From Zea mays (taxonomy: Eukaryota > Streptophyta > Magnoliopsida > Poales > Poaceae): a DNA stretch of 64,000 bases. The position numbers and the translations under genes were made by a program. Shown piece by piece: positions 32,720 through 43,666 of this stretch. How positions within the stretch are numbered: the first letter of the stretch is position 1; the number at the start of each line of letters is the position of its first letter. A model generated the notes under the pieces. It worked only from the letters and a program-made list of their open reading frames with translations, made no database searches and was not told where the DNA came from. Location: contig NC_050104.1 of assembly GCF_902167145.1 (NCBI RefSeq), positions 109,317,849 to 109,381,848 on the forward strand. The letters run 5' to 3'.

Positions 32720-33970
32720 GGTAACTAGTTTTATTGTATTTCTCGTTTTTAGATATGCATATCTATTTATCTTTTATCTAGTTTACCTTTCTTGCCTAGT
32801 ATTACATTTGTTATGTACTTTTGTTCAAAATCATGCATACTAGGTAAATCATATGGTAGGATTGCTAGTTTTTAAATTCATATACTTAAGCAAACCTACA
32901 TGGCTTAAAATGTTTAGTTAAAGCACGGCACATAGCTTTTATATCACTCCATAGTAAATGATGCATCAATTGAAAATTTGATTTCTACAAAGTGTATCAT
33001 TTAACTTATATGTGCCAAAGTTTGGATTATGGATAATTTGCCCCTCTTGATATCAAATCAAAGTGCATGTCTCCTACAAGTATTCAAAACTTATATGCAC
33101 ACCTTTAGGGGGAGGTTACTCTATAATCTAACACTTTGAGACTAACACCTTTACAAGTCTATTTCTTGTGATAGTCTCATTGTAAGGAAAATAAGGTCCC
33201 CGGAGAAAGACAACAATCTTCCACTGCAAAATCTCCAAGAACTCTCATGTCTCTCAAGCTCGTCATTGATCTTCAATCGGTATCTTTTGAGACTACATTC
33301 AGAATCGTTTACATGTCTTCTCCAATATTTGATTAGACTATATTTCATATCATATGCTTCCATGTTGCTAAAAATGCATAAGTAGTTAACTCATATTCTG
33401 TTACCTATGCATAAGGGAAGTTAGTCTTTTCAAATCATGTCTTGCACCTCTAATTTTCACATGCTTTTTCCTAAGTAGAGGATCTCTGTCAGGGGGAGCA
33501 TTTCTTCATCTCTAAACAGGGGGAGAAACTTCTTTCTAAAGAGAACACTCATTTAGGGGGAGTTCCTTTCAACTGGTATCATTCATGTGGTTTAATTTAA
33601 TATCCTTCTAAGTGATATCATTTGATAAGATTCTTAATGAGGGCAAGCTTTTTTTTACTTCCTACATGCTTTTAATGTCTTCCTTTTCGGTGGTTGATGC
33701 CAAAGGGGGAGAAGTTTAAGGACCAAAGCAATGAAAAGTATATCAAACACCAAACACCACCAATTTTAAATTTTATATCTACAAATGGTTTTTTCAGTGG
33801 TTTTGGTTATTTGGTCCAAAATAGGAAGTAAGTGAATTATGGAGTTAGGGGGAGGCTTAAGTCCATAATATCACATTGTGGGGACAAACTTGCATCCTAG
33901 CAAGTAGATTGCATATTTTCATTCAAATACTTGTAATATTTGCTTGCTTTGGTTGTGTTGTCATCAATCA
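32720..33970 (+). other. Element E 3' untranslated region with repeated polypurine tracts
   Basis: No gene. AGGGGGAG-type tracts occur at about 33107-33115, 33491-33499, 33518-33526, 33555-33562, 33704-33712 and 33847-33855, ahead of the proximal tract at 33971-33986. This matches the Sirevirus pattern. Confidence 0.8.
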
Positions 33971-33986
33971 CCAAAAAGGGGGAGAT
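33971..33986 (+). other. Element E proximal polypurine tract
   Basis: CCAAAAAGGGGGAGAT ends at the base before the 3' LTR. Confidence 0.9.
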
Positions 33987-35661
33987 TGTAAGGAAAATGG
34001 ACCCCGGGTCATTTGGCTAATTGAGTTTTGGTGTTTGATGAACAACACAATCCGTGAACTAATGTATTTCCCAAGTGTTTGTGTGTTGTAGTTCACAGGA
34101 TGCAAAGTGGATTGCACTGAGGCTCTGAGGATGCAACACCTCAAAGAAGACATTATAAGACTCATAGAAGACATTACAAAGTAATATTGAAGACACTTTA
34201 TATATGCTAAGAGTCCAACACATCAAGAAGTAGAAGTGAGATACAAAGCTACAAAACAAAAGTGAAGTTGATAAAGTTGAGAGGAAGGGCTGACTGAATT
34301 GGAAGTGTTTCACAACATCAAATCTGTTCAAACTGACATGGCTTCAACTCTGAGATGTAGACAATTTTATAAGCTTTCCAAAAAGTCCAAGATCATCAAA
34401 ATCGGAGTTCGGAGCTAAAAGTTATGCCCATAATACGAAGTCGGAATTGCTGAAAAACTGCAGTAGCATATGGGATGTCCGGTGCACACTGGCATGTCCG
34501 GTGTGCCAAATTTGCTCAAACTGATATGGCTTCAACTCTGGGATGTAGAGAATTTCATAAGCTTTCCAAAAAGTACAAGATCATCGAAATCGGAGTTCGG
34601 AGCTAAAAGTTACGGCCAAAATACGACAAGCGGACGCTGTCCGGTGCACACCGGACCGTCCGGTGCGCCATGTCCGGTGCGCCATCTTCGGAAGCTCAAA
34701 CGGCTACTTTTAACGGCTAGTACACGTGGGATGTCCGGTGCACCACCGGACAGTCCGGTGCACCTGTCCGGTGCGCCGCAGAAAGCTGCAGAACTGCTTT
34801 CCAACGGCTATATTTGAGTTGGGGCCTATATATACTTCACCCAACCGGCCATTTGGAGGTGTGGGAGCCCAAGAAACATACCAAGGCATATTGTAGACAT
34901 TTCCAAGTGCTCAAACACCCAAGTGCTTAATAGAATCACTCGGTGATTAGCGTAGGTGCTTTGTGAAGTGCTTAGGTTAGTTAGACCGCATTAGCGCTTG
35001 CTCTAGGTGAATCCTAGTTAGTTGAGTGAGTTTTGTAAAACCACACAACCCCTCGGCTCTTGCGTGAGTCGTTGTAATTGTACCAAGTGGGGCGAGAGTC
35101 TTGCGAGACCGTGACAACCGCGTTTGTGTCACGGCCGCCACCGTGTACCGGAGGGAACGAGGCCCGCGGCGTTTCGGCCGGAAGCTCGATAGTGGAGACG
35201 ACGGGGAGCGTCCGAGAGAAGCCGGAAGCGGAGCACCACTTGCGCGTGGAGAAGGCCCGCGACTCTCTACGGAGTTACTCGACCGAGGTGCTTGGCCCTC
35301 GCGTGGGCTTCCCTTTGCGTAGGGGCACCAACGAGGATTAGTCGGTTCCTTGCGTGGTTCCGGATACCTCGGTAAAAATACCGGCGTCATCCACGAGAGT
35401 TTGCTTCTCTACCTAGCTCTTTACTTTCCATATTTATATTAAGCATTTAAGTTTCAATCTTGTAGTCATACTTGTTTAGTATAGATTGAAACTTAACCTT
35501 TGCGGTAGAGATAGCAACACTTAGACAAAACCTAGTTTGCACACTCTAGTTTGATTACTTGCAAAGGTTTTGCTCTAGGGATTTAATTGTGGCCTAGTTT
35601 AGTAAAAGTTTTGGAAGTCCTAATTCACCCCCCCCCTCTTAGGCGTCACCCGTTTCCTACA
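33987..35661 (+). repeat. Element E 3' LTR (1,675 bp)
   Basis: Same length as the 5' LTR and nearly identical to it. Ends TTTCCTACA before the TSD. Confidence 0.95.
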
Positions 35662-35891
35662 ACTGCCTCAACTTCAAAATTTTCCACTTCGGCTTTATGA
35701 GCTTTGGCTTGTGCAGCAAGACTAGCCTCGCTAGATTTCAGCTTATTTACTAAGGAAAGTAATATCCTATCCTTTTCAAGAGCTTTGTTTCTCAATGATA
35801 TAACTTCTGAACGAAGGTTCCCAGGAGCTATTTGGCAGCTCTCATCCTCTGCATATTTTTGGGCCTTTAAAGCCTTGCTCAGAATCAAGCC

Positions 35892-35978
35892 CTGAAAAAC
35901 AAAGAATGAGCATGTAATGAAGGTAAGAAAAACCATAAAAATAGTTCATTATAGAACGACAAGACAAAATATACACAC
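35892..35978 (-). other. Intron 1 of the element D antisense gene (87 bp)
   Basis: Minus strand: CTGAAG|GTGTGT at the donor and a T-rich tract with TTTTTCAG|GGC at the acceptor. Splicing joins NSLK directly to GLILSKAL in phase 0. The intron length is a multiple of three and happens to be open, but the residues it would encode are hydrophobic and unlike their surroundings. Confidence 0.8.
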
Positions 35979-37911
35979 CTTCAGGCTATTGTACGCAAGA
36001 TTGTCTGCAAGTTGATCTTTCGACATTGCAGACAAGCCAAGTTCAAGCTTTGGATATCCCATATTGTCCATCATTTCTCGGCAGACATGCATTTCTTTAT
36101 TGTCTGGTAGACAGTAAAGGAAATCATCTTCGTCATTTCCACCGTATACCAAGGACCATCGGGGGTATTTTAGGTCCTTGGCATAGTGTCGTACCTTGGC
36201 AATCTACTCTTCTGATAGCTGCTTTCCCGAAGCATGACAGATGATATAGTCCAAGCCACCCTAGAAGAATGCTTCGGGAGCAGGCACCGAAAGCTTCTTT
36301 GGAAGATTCTCTTCCGCAACTTTTTCAGATACAACTTCCAAAGGGCCCGCTTCGGTGTGGACAGACGTGCTGACAGGAATTATCTTTGGATCTTCTTCCG
36401 TTTTATTCCCAGCAGCTTCAGCAGAAGTAAGAGGTGGAGTTTTCACAGATTCTAGAACGTCTTCCAAAACGCTCGCCATCCTCCTTTTCTTCGGAGTACC
36501 TGTGACACTTGGCACCTTCGGTAATATTGCTGATTTCATCTTCAGCTCCTCCGGTATTTTTTCCTTTACCGACTCCAGCTCTCTGGACAGGTCTGCAGTA
36601 GCTCCAGTACGCACAGCAGGAATAGCCGGGAGGGTTATTTTCGCCGCTTCACTTAGCTTCGGCACTTCGGCCATCTCAATGCGCCTAGGTCAGCGTGTCA
36701 AAACTTTAACCTTCTTCGACCTCGACACACTAGAAGATGCCGAGGTAGCAGCTTTTATTTTTTTCCCTTGCTTCCGCATGGGATAGCAGTAGTCTAGGTA
36801 TACAAACCCGATAACATCGAACACCCTATTCAATCTCGTTTTGCCCCAAGCACCGAAGGCAGTTGTCATAGCTTCATCTTCGGCCTTCAAGTATGCTCTA
36901 AGCAGCTCATCGCTAGTTGCCTCTATAGCATCTAGCTAGTCATCATTCGGTTCATCAAACTAGCTCTTGTATCGAAAGGTATACTTCAGATAGACTAAAC
37001 CATTTTGGTTGGAGCCAGCGGCGGCCTCCTTCGGCATTTCCCATCCGTTTGCAAGTGGCCACACTCTGTAAGCAATATGCTCTTAGACCAAGTCTCTTGT
37101 GCTGATATAAGTGCACACTGTATTGAAGGCTGACCGGCACACTTGCACGTCATTTCTAAGGGTGGTGGTGGCCTCCTAATGCTGAAGCGAGACCATCTAG
37201 GGCGCTGAATAACCCCTTTTATATCCTCCCTCTGACTCAGGTCAACCTTCACATAAAATCATTCTTGCATCCAAGAGCCTGGCCACTTTTTCCGAAATGT
37301 CAGCACAGGATAACTGGCCTCTGCGCGGGGCACGAAGCTGTAGTAGCCAAAATTGTTGTGGTATTGTTCTTTCCTAGTCGGCTTCGTCTGATATGATAAC
37401 TCATGAATATTATAGAAACACCTGGCATCTGGCTCTAACCTTGGCTCCTCATGGCCCATATAAAACCCCCTACTTTGATAATAGTTTTGGGGATAAGTTG
37501 ATGAAGATAAATTTCAAAAGTTTTTAGAACTTCGACCAACATCATGTCCAGGGGGAACTGAAGTCCAGCTTTCATGGAGCTTCTAAAAATTACAACTTCG
37601 TCAGCTTCGGGAAGAGGAACAATATTCTCCCCTACGGCCCTCACGATTGAAATATCACGAATGTATCTCCCTCTCATCGCTTCGATCTGCCCTTGTTTAA
37701 TTGTCGACTTTCCAAAAACAACATGGCTCGGTCTCCATGGCCAATCTTCGGCATCTTCATTTCCACTTTTTACGTTGAAACTCTCACTATCGCTGGAGTT
37801 TTCAGATAATCCAGCCAGCATCTCATTGGTGATTTTCTCCATGTTGGTTTTTTCCATAGCTTCGTAAAATCCGGCCAACGCGGGGTCAATGATCTTCTTC
37901 TCCTCAGCCAT

Positions 37912-38192
37912 TTAGACAATGGTTGCCAAAATGTTGAAGCTCAAAATTCAATTAAACTCAACGAAGCAAGGAAGGTTGAAATGGCAAACACAATGCAAGC
38001 GGCTAAAATAGCATGAAAAATACTCACAACACAGGTCTCTATATATACACTCGAAACCCCGCAACATGATGGGTCCCACAGATCAGAATGATTCATTATT
38101 CTAGCGAAGGGAAGGTGTTTTTTTGGACCTTCGGCAAAGGGCCTTCTTTCACGTCGCAGTCTAAATTTGTTACAAAGAAACAAATCAATACT
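37912..38192. other. Element D region between antisense gene start and polypurine tract
   Basis: Contains the antisense promoter and presumed 5' leader. No other gene is visible. Confidence 0.6.
38038..38048 (-). promoter_or_regulatory. TATA box of the element D antisense gene
   Basis: The minus strand reads GTATATATAGA, about 130 bp upstream of the ATG at 37911. It is spaced for a start site about 100 bp before the ATG, and lies outside the LTR. Confidence 0.6.
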
Positions 38193-38204
38193 GCGAGGGG
38201 CTAC
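38193..38204 (+). other. Element D polypurine tract
   Basis: GCGAGGGGCTAC lies directly before the LTR. The Huck-like element G has a close version (GGCTCGGGGGCTAC), consistent with both being Tat lineage. Confidence 0.8.
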
Positions 38205-38873
38205 TGTTGGGGGCCTTCCTCTCCCGAAGGTCCTAAAAAACGTGACTAACCATATGTTTCCAGTATGACATGGATTATTACAGGGGGGCTTCGGCTTCGG
38301 GATGAAGGTTTTCTCTTGTGACAGGGTGAAAATATAACCCGAAGGTGATGAGAATGGACAATGGAGCTATAGTCGAAGAGCTTCGGCTTGACGTGATGAC
38401 AAAGACCAAGTATGATGAAGACCGAAAAGGGACAAAGACTATCCAATCCTTAATGATTCACATTATGTTTGTAGATGAATGTCAAGGGAATAAATGTACT
38501 TTTACTCGGGCTGCGTCCCGTGCCTATAAATAGATGAACAGTAGCATCGTACTGTTCACGTTGGATTGTAATCACTCTCTCGCATCCTCACCTTCGAGCA
38601 AGCCGAAGGTACCAATGTAATATTAATCCTGTTAATATTCATACGTGTTTTATGCAATACAAATATGAATGAATTAATAAGATGCAGTTATTGTCTTCAT
38701 CTTTTTGCATTCTTATTCACATATTAAATGATGAAGGTATATCCTTCTTGACCTTCGTCTGACGAGCATTATGCCCATGTGGAGATAATGCTTCGGAAGA
38801 CGAAGGTCTGTTATAATTAACAATTGTGTTGCCTTGCTCTTAATATATAGCATTTGAGAACAAGTGACCAACA
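38205..38873 (+). repeat. Element D 3' LTR (669 bp)
   Basis: Begins TGTTGGGGGCC and ends GACCAACA, with a TGTTGG/CCAACA terminal inverted repeat. A TATA-like CTATAAATAG lies at about 38524-38533. CTTCGG/CCGAAG motifs recur. The partner LTR is outside the window. Confidence 0.85.
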
Positions 38874-39105
38874 TGAAGCACGTCTAAAAACTTCAAACGA
38901 TAGTTTTATCAATACTACGTTATTTTTGGGTCAAAAAGACCACACATGGCATGTTTGGAAATAAAGTATTTCAAAATCATGATTTAAAATACTACAGTTT
39001 TAAGATATAATGACACAATTGTAGTATTTTTTATATAACTCTTAGCCATACGTGTTTGGAGACAAAATATCTCAAACCATGGTATTGAGGGGTACATGTG
39101 CAAGG

Positions 39106-39110
39106 CTAGC
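39106..39110. repeat. Target-site duplication of element G (CTAGC; partner 53506-53510)
   Basis: Perfect 5-bp duplication outside the LTR ends TGTCGGCG and CCCCGACA. Confidence 0.95.
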
Positions 39111-40951
39111 TGTCGGCGTCTCGAGACCGGGGGGTCCCTCAGGCCGACGAGTGAGTGTGCCGCGTGCCCCAGCCCAGATGGGTCGAGCGCGTGGGCGAGC
39201 GCGAAGGGGGGAAGCGAGATGGCCGGAGACGGGCGTGAGAGAGGTGGAAATCCCGTGGCCTTCGTGTTCGTCCCGCGCCCAGGTCGGGTGCGCTTGCAGT
39301 AGGGGGTTACAAGCGTCCACGCGGGTGAGGGAAGCGAGTGGCCCCAAGAGAGCGCCTGTCCCGTCCTCGTCCCCGCGCGGCCAACCTTCTCTAAGAAGGC
39401 CCTGGTCCTTCCTTTTATAGGTGTAAGGAGAGGATCCAGGTGTACAATGGGGGTGTAGCAGAGTGCTACGTGTCTAGCGGGGGAGAGCTAGCGCCCTAAG
39501 TACATGCCAATGTGGCAGCCGGAGAGATCTTGGCACCCTGCTGGTGTGATGTCGTGGCTGTCGGAGGAGCAATGGAGCCTGGTGGAGGGACAGCTGTCGG
39601 AGCGGTTGAGTCCTTGCTGACGTCCCCCTGCTTCCGTAAGGGAGCTGAGAGCCGCCGTCGTCACAGGGCTAGCGGGGCGCCATCATTGCCTATCTGGCGG
39701 AGCTAGCCAGATGGGACACCGGTCTTGTTCTCTTTGGCCCGAGTCGGCTCGGGGTAGGGTGATGATGGCGCTTCCTGTTGACGTGGCGGGCCTGTGCCCT
39801 AGGTCGGGCGACGTGGAGGCTCCTCCGAAGCCGAGGTCGAGTCTGTCTTCCATGGCCGAGGCCAAGTCCGGGCCCCTGGGTCGGGCGAGGCGGAGGTCGT
39901 CGGCAGAGGCTAGGGCGGTGTCCGAGCCCTGGGGTCGGGCGAAGTGGAGTTCGTCGTCTTCCGGGTCTTAGCCCGAGTCCGAGCCCTGGGTCGGGCGGAG
40001 CGGAGTTCGCCGTCTTCCGGGGCCTAGCCCGAGTTTGAGCCCTGGGTCGGGCGGAGCGGAGTTCGTCGTCTTCCGGGTCGTAGCCCGAGTCCGAGCCCTG
40101 GGTCGGGCGGAGCGGAGCTCGCCGTCTTCCGGGGCCTAGCCCGAGTCCGAGCCCTGGGTCGGGCGGAGCGGAGTTCGCCGTCTTCCGGGGCTTAGCCCGA
40201 GTCCGAGCCCTGGGTTGGGCGGAGCGGAGTTCGCCGTCTTCCGGGGCCTAGCCCGAGTCCGAGCCCTGGGTCGGGCGGAGCGGAGTTCGCCGTCTTCCGG
40301 GGCTTAGCCCGAGTCCGAGCCCTGGGTCGGGCGGAGCGGAGTTCGCCATCTTCCGGGGCTTAGCCCGAGTCCGAGCCCTGGGTCGGGCGGAGCGGAGTTC
40401 GCCGTCTTCTGGGGCTTAGCCCGAGTCCGAGCCCTGGGTCGGGCGGAGCGGAGTTTCCTATGGCACCTTTGGCAAGGCCTGACTGCCTGTCAGTCTCACT
40501 CTGTCAAGTGGCACTGCAGTCGGAGTGGCGCAGGCGGCGCTGTCCTTCTGTCAGACCGGTCAGTGGAGCGGCGGAGTGACGGCGGTCACTTCGGCTCTGC
40601 CGGGGGGCGCGCGTCAGGATAAAGGTGTCAGGCTACCTTTGTGTTAAATGCTCCTGCGACTCGGTCGGTCGGCGCGGCGATTTAGTCAGGGTTGCTTCTT
40701 AGCGAAGGCAAGGCCTCGGGCGAGCCGGAGATGTGTCCGCCGTTAAAAGGGGGGCCTCGGGCGAGACGGAAACCCCTCGAGGTCGGCTGCCCTTGCCCGA
40801 GGCTAGGCTCGGACGAGGCGTGATCGAGTCGCTCGTATGGACTGATCCCCGACTTAATCGCACCCATCAGGCCTCTGCAGCTTTATGCTGATGGGGGTTA
40901 CCAGCTGAGAATTAGGCGTCTTGAGGGTACCCCTAATTATGTTCCCCGACA
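39111..40951 (-). repeat. Element G 3' LTR (1,841 bp) with internal minisatellite
   Basis: TGTCGGCGTCTCGAGACC to CCCCGACA. It contains a 56-bp tandem repeat (unit GAGCCCTGGGTCGGGCGGAG through TTCGCCGTCTTCCGGGGCTT to AGCCCGAGTCC) of about nine copies at 39930-40455. A minus-strand TATA-like CTATAAAAGG lies at about 39411-39421. Open frames through the repeat are artefacts. Confidence 0.95.
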
Positions 40952-40965
40952 GTAGCCCCCGAGCC
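40952..40965 (-). other. Element G polypurine tract
   Basis: The minus strand reads GGCTCGGGGGCTAC directly before the 3' LTR. Confidence 0.85.
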
Positions 40966-42790
40966 TCGAAGGGAGTGTTAGCACTCGCTTGGAGGCTTTC
41001 GTCGCACTTTTTTGCAAGGGGGCCAGCCTTTCTCGGTTGCATTTTGTTCCGGTGCGTGCGCGCGAGCGCACCCGCCGGGTGTAGCCCCCGAGGCCTCGGA
41101 GGAGTGGTTTCACTCCTTTGAGGTCTTAATGCCTTGCGTAATGCTTCGGCTGGTCTGGTGGTTCCCTCATGCGAACTGGTCGTAGCCCGGGAGCACGGTC
41201 GGGGCTCAAGTTCTCGGGCTGGTATGTTGACGCTGTCAACGGTTCGGCCGGAGCCGGGTTTGCGAGAGCAGCCCCCGAGCCTCCGCACTGGGCGAGAGGG
41301 CGATCAGGGACAGACTCGGCTTTTTTACATACGCCCCTACGTCGCCTTTCCGCAAGGAGGAGGGGGGGAAGCGCCATGTTACCCTCGATGGGCACCGAAC
41401 ATGGTGTCTCCGGTGAGCTGCAAGCGGGTAATCCGAGTGGACGTCCGTGCCCCGTTCGTTGGGGTTCGGCTAGGGGCCCAGAGGCACGCCCAAAAGTACC
41501 TGCGGGTGATCTGCCGGACCCGGTCCCCTGGCGACAGGGTCCGAGGGCTCGATGCCTCCCTCCGATGGGATTCCGTTACAAGATCGCTCCCGCTGGTCTC
41601 AGAAATGTCCTAGGGTACCTCGGGAGCGCAGCCCGAGCCTTGGTTATGTATCGAACGTACCCCTGGTCATCCCTCGCTCGGCGTCTGAGGCGACTGTGAA
41701 CCCTTCGGGGGCCAGCCTTCGAACCCCTGATCAGTAATGGGCGCGGAGCCCGAGTAGCCTGAGGCGGCCGTGGAACCCTTCGGGGGGCCGGCCTTCGAAC
41801 CTCTGACCAGTAGTGGGTGTAGGGCCCACGCGATCTGAGGCGGCTGTTGAACCCTTCGGGGGGCCAGCCTTCGAACCCCATGATCAGTAAGGAGGCTCGG
41901 AGCCTGGTTCCTTCACGGGGAAGGATCCCTTTCGGGGTATCCCCCTTTCCCGGTCCCTGTCGCAAGAGATAGAGAAAGAGGAAAAAAGGAAAATGGATAC
42001 GAAACCGAACGACGCGGCGTACCTTTTTTTTGGCGCGGTTGTTTCGGCGAAGGCGAAGCGTCGCCCGCTGCTCCTGCCAGAAGCGCCGCCTGTCCAGCCA
42101 CGGAGTTAATGCGATGGGGCGAGTAGTTGGCGGGGCGGCCGTTGCGCATGCGCGAGCCGTTCGAGGAACGGATCACGGGCGCGTTGTCTTCACGCCGTGA
42201 GAGGGGGTTCTCTCGCTGCCCCCGGATGGGACGTGAGCTTGGCTGACGACGTGACCGCTGCTCCCGCGCGCCTGCCACCGTCATTACTGCCGGCCCACTT
42301 TTGGCCGCGTTGGCCGCCGCGTCAGGCTGGCACTGCTGGGTCGCGCGCTGGGTCGCCTCGAGTCGTGGTATTGGTTCCGCAATCGAGGAGGCGCGGTGGT
42401 GGCGCAGGTGGTGCAGTTGCTTGCATGCAGCATCCGGCGCGCCGGTTGCACGATGCGTGGGCCTGGGCCTCCATGCTGGCGTGTCGGGAGTCGGAGAAGC
42501 GCGTCCACTTGGCACGGTTGCATGCCGCCTGCATGGCTGCCCGCCCCTTTCGCCCGTTGGTCTGGGCAAAAGTGGAGGGTCACTTGTAACCGCTGGGCGG
42601 TTGCGTGCACCACGCGCGGCAGTTTGGCTTCTTCTGCTCGGAGCCGGTCTGCATGACATGCGGGACCCAGCCCCCGCGCCGCAGGGGAGGGCTTTGGAGC
42701 GTGTTGGAGAAGACTCAGCCCGTGACGGTTGGGGGCGCACGTAGGGAGAGTTGCCTTTAAAAGGAGGGCGACCCCTTTTGTAAGGCGACC
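40966..42790 (-). other. Element G 3' region, distal half
   Basis: GC-rich and without a supported gene. At about 41695-41895 a unit of roughly 65 bp is repeated three times (AACCCTTCGGGGG-CCAGCCTTCGAACC plus GATCAGTAA/GACCAGTAG). Long open frames on both strands (for example minus 42740-41913) are expected from base composition and carry no recognisable domain. Confidence 0.6.
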
Positions 42791-43666
42791 ATGTCTTCTC
42801 GCTCCCTTATGCGCCGCGCCTTTCCACCTTCCAAGCCCCCGGATGGGGGGAAACCGCCGTCTTTTCGCCTCATCGTTGGAGGAACGCAACTCCATGGGAG
42901 TTGGTACCTTTCAGCCATCGTTCGGCTTCAAGGATTTTCATCAGCCAGCCCGGCTGCACCCCCCCGCCGGTGGTCACCCAAGATGGTGACCACCAGTTCC
43001 TAGGTGGGGAGGAGCAAGCTGGGCTGCGATCTTGGTCCCACCCTCACCTTCAAGGATGCTCATCATCCTCGCTGGGGTGGGTGCCGGGCTGAGCCGGCGC
43101 TCTACCTCTCGCGCGGGTTCGTGGGTCATCCTCTCCCGCGGCATTCGAGGGAGAGGGCACTCACTGGCCCTGCGGGCGGCCCGGACTTCGACAACGCGGG
43201 GCTGGTCGACGGCAGGCGTCGTCACCTTCAGCGTGTCGGGTTCGTCGGCTTGGCTCCCGGTGGCCCCTTCTGCAAGAGGGCGGCTGTCGCGCCATGTACA
43301 CGGGAGGACCACCCTAGATGCCGCGCGCTGCTAGGGCGGCGTTCGTGTTCTGGGGTGGTCCTGCCTTTGCACCGGGACGGCGCCTTCACGCGGAGGCCGG
43401 TGCCCCACTCGTCCGGGAGGATTTGAGTGGGGATCTGCCGGAGGGCTGATGGCTCCTGCCATCGGTGCCGAGACGGAGGCGGCTTGAGAAGTCCCCGTCG
43501 CCGACGGGATCACCGCCACCATCCGTGCTTCGGGCCTCCGGCTCTTTGTACTTGTCCTCGCCCCTCGAGCGTCGGCGTGGGCGAGGGCAAGACTGCAGCA
43601 GTGCCTACCCTGAGGCCTGCGCTGCTGCAGTTCGGCCATCCGGTGTGGGGGCCGTTGTCGTTGTAG
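42791..43666 (+). pseudogene. Possible antisense ORF in element G (about 290 codons, two stops)
   Basis: On the plus strand, antisense to Huck pol, one frame runs from an ATG at 42791 (MSSRSLMRRAFPPSKPPDGG) to 43666. It is broken only by a TAG at 43001-43003 and a TGA at 43424-43426. A TTTAAAAGG element lies about 35 bp upstream of the ATG. Tat-lineage elements often carry antisense ORFs between pol and the 3' LTR, which fits this position. GC-rich DNA also makes chance frames and I recognise no domain, so this is tentative. Confidence 0.35.

Larger units (their letters stand above)
28720..35661 (+). mobile_element. Element E: gag-only Sirevirus, recent insertion
   Basis: 6,942 bp with two 1,675-bp LTRs, TSD ACTGC, initiator-Met primer site, one long gag frame and a 3' untranslated region with repeated purine tracts. 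No protease, integrase, RT or RNase H is present. I noted about five base differences between the LTRs by eye (for example CCCCAGG/CCCCGGG near the start and TCCAAATT/TCCTAATT near the end). This is the youngest insertion in the window. It must borrow enzymes from an autonomous relative. A decayed relative is element H. Confidence 0.95.
27959..37911 (-). pseudogene. Element D antisense gene (aORF) with two introns, split by element E
   Basis: A gene on the strand opposite to D's gag. The ATG is at 37911. Exon 1 (37911-35979) opens MAEEKKIIDPALAGFYEAME. It holds a segment (FPLDMMLVEVLKTFEIYLHQ onward) resembling the Transposase_28 'putative gypsy type transposon' domain, then a basic serine-rich stretch (YCYPMRKQGKKIKAATS) and DEDDFLYCLPDNKE. 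Intron 1 is 35892-35978 (phase 0). Exon 2 runs 35891-35662 and, beyond element E, 28719-28186; it is rich in Lys, Glu, Leu and Ala and looks coiled-coil. Intron 2 is 28114-28185 (phase 1). Exon 3 ends at TAA 27959-27961. Frameshifts (about 37450, 37140-37250, 36890-36960, 28595) and several stops (near 37260, 36690, 36261, 36207, 28380, 28250) show decay. Function is unknown. Confidence 0.82.
25811..38873 (+). mobile_element. Element D: Cinful/Zeon-like Tat-lineage Ty3/gypsy, non-autonomous, 3' part
   Basis: It contains the distal gag, a minisatellite, an antisense gene, a polypurine tract and a 669-bp LTR starting TGTTGGGGGCC and ending CCAACA. No RT, RNase H or integrase occurs between gag and the 3' LTR once element E is removed. 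LTR length and sequence style resemble maize Cinful/Zeon; Zeon is a gag-only form as I recall it. The antisense gene class (aORF with a Transposase_28-like domain) is known from Tat-lineage elements. The 5' LTR and gag start are outside the window. Confidence 0.8.

Noticed and set aside
41913..42895. Minus-strand frames of 275 and 203 codons in Huck's 3' region
   Set aside because: They overlap each other in different frames, are rich in Arg/Pro/Ala and match nothing I recognise. Expected by chance at this GC content.
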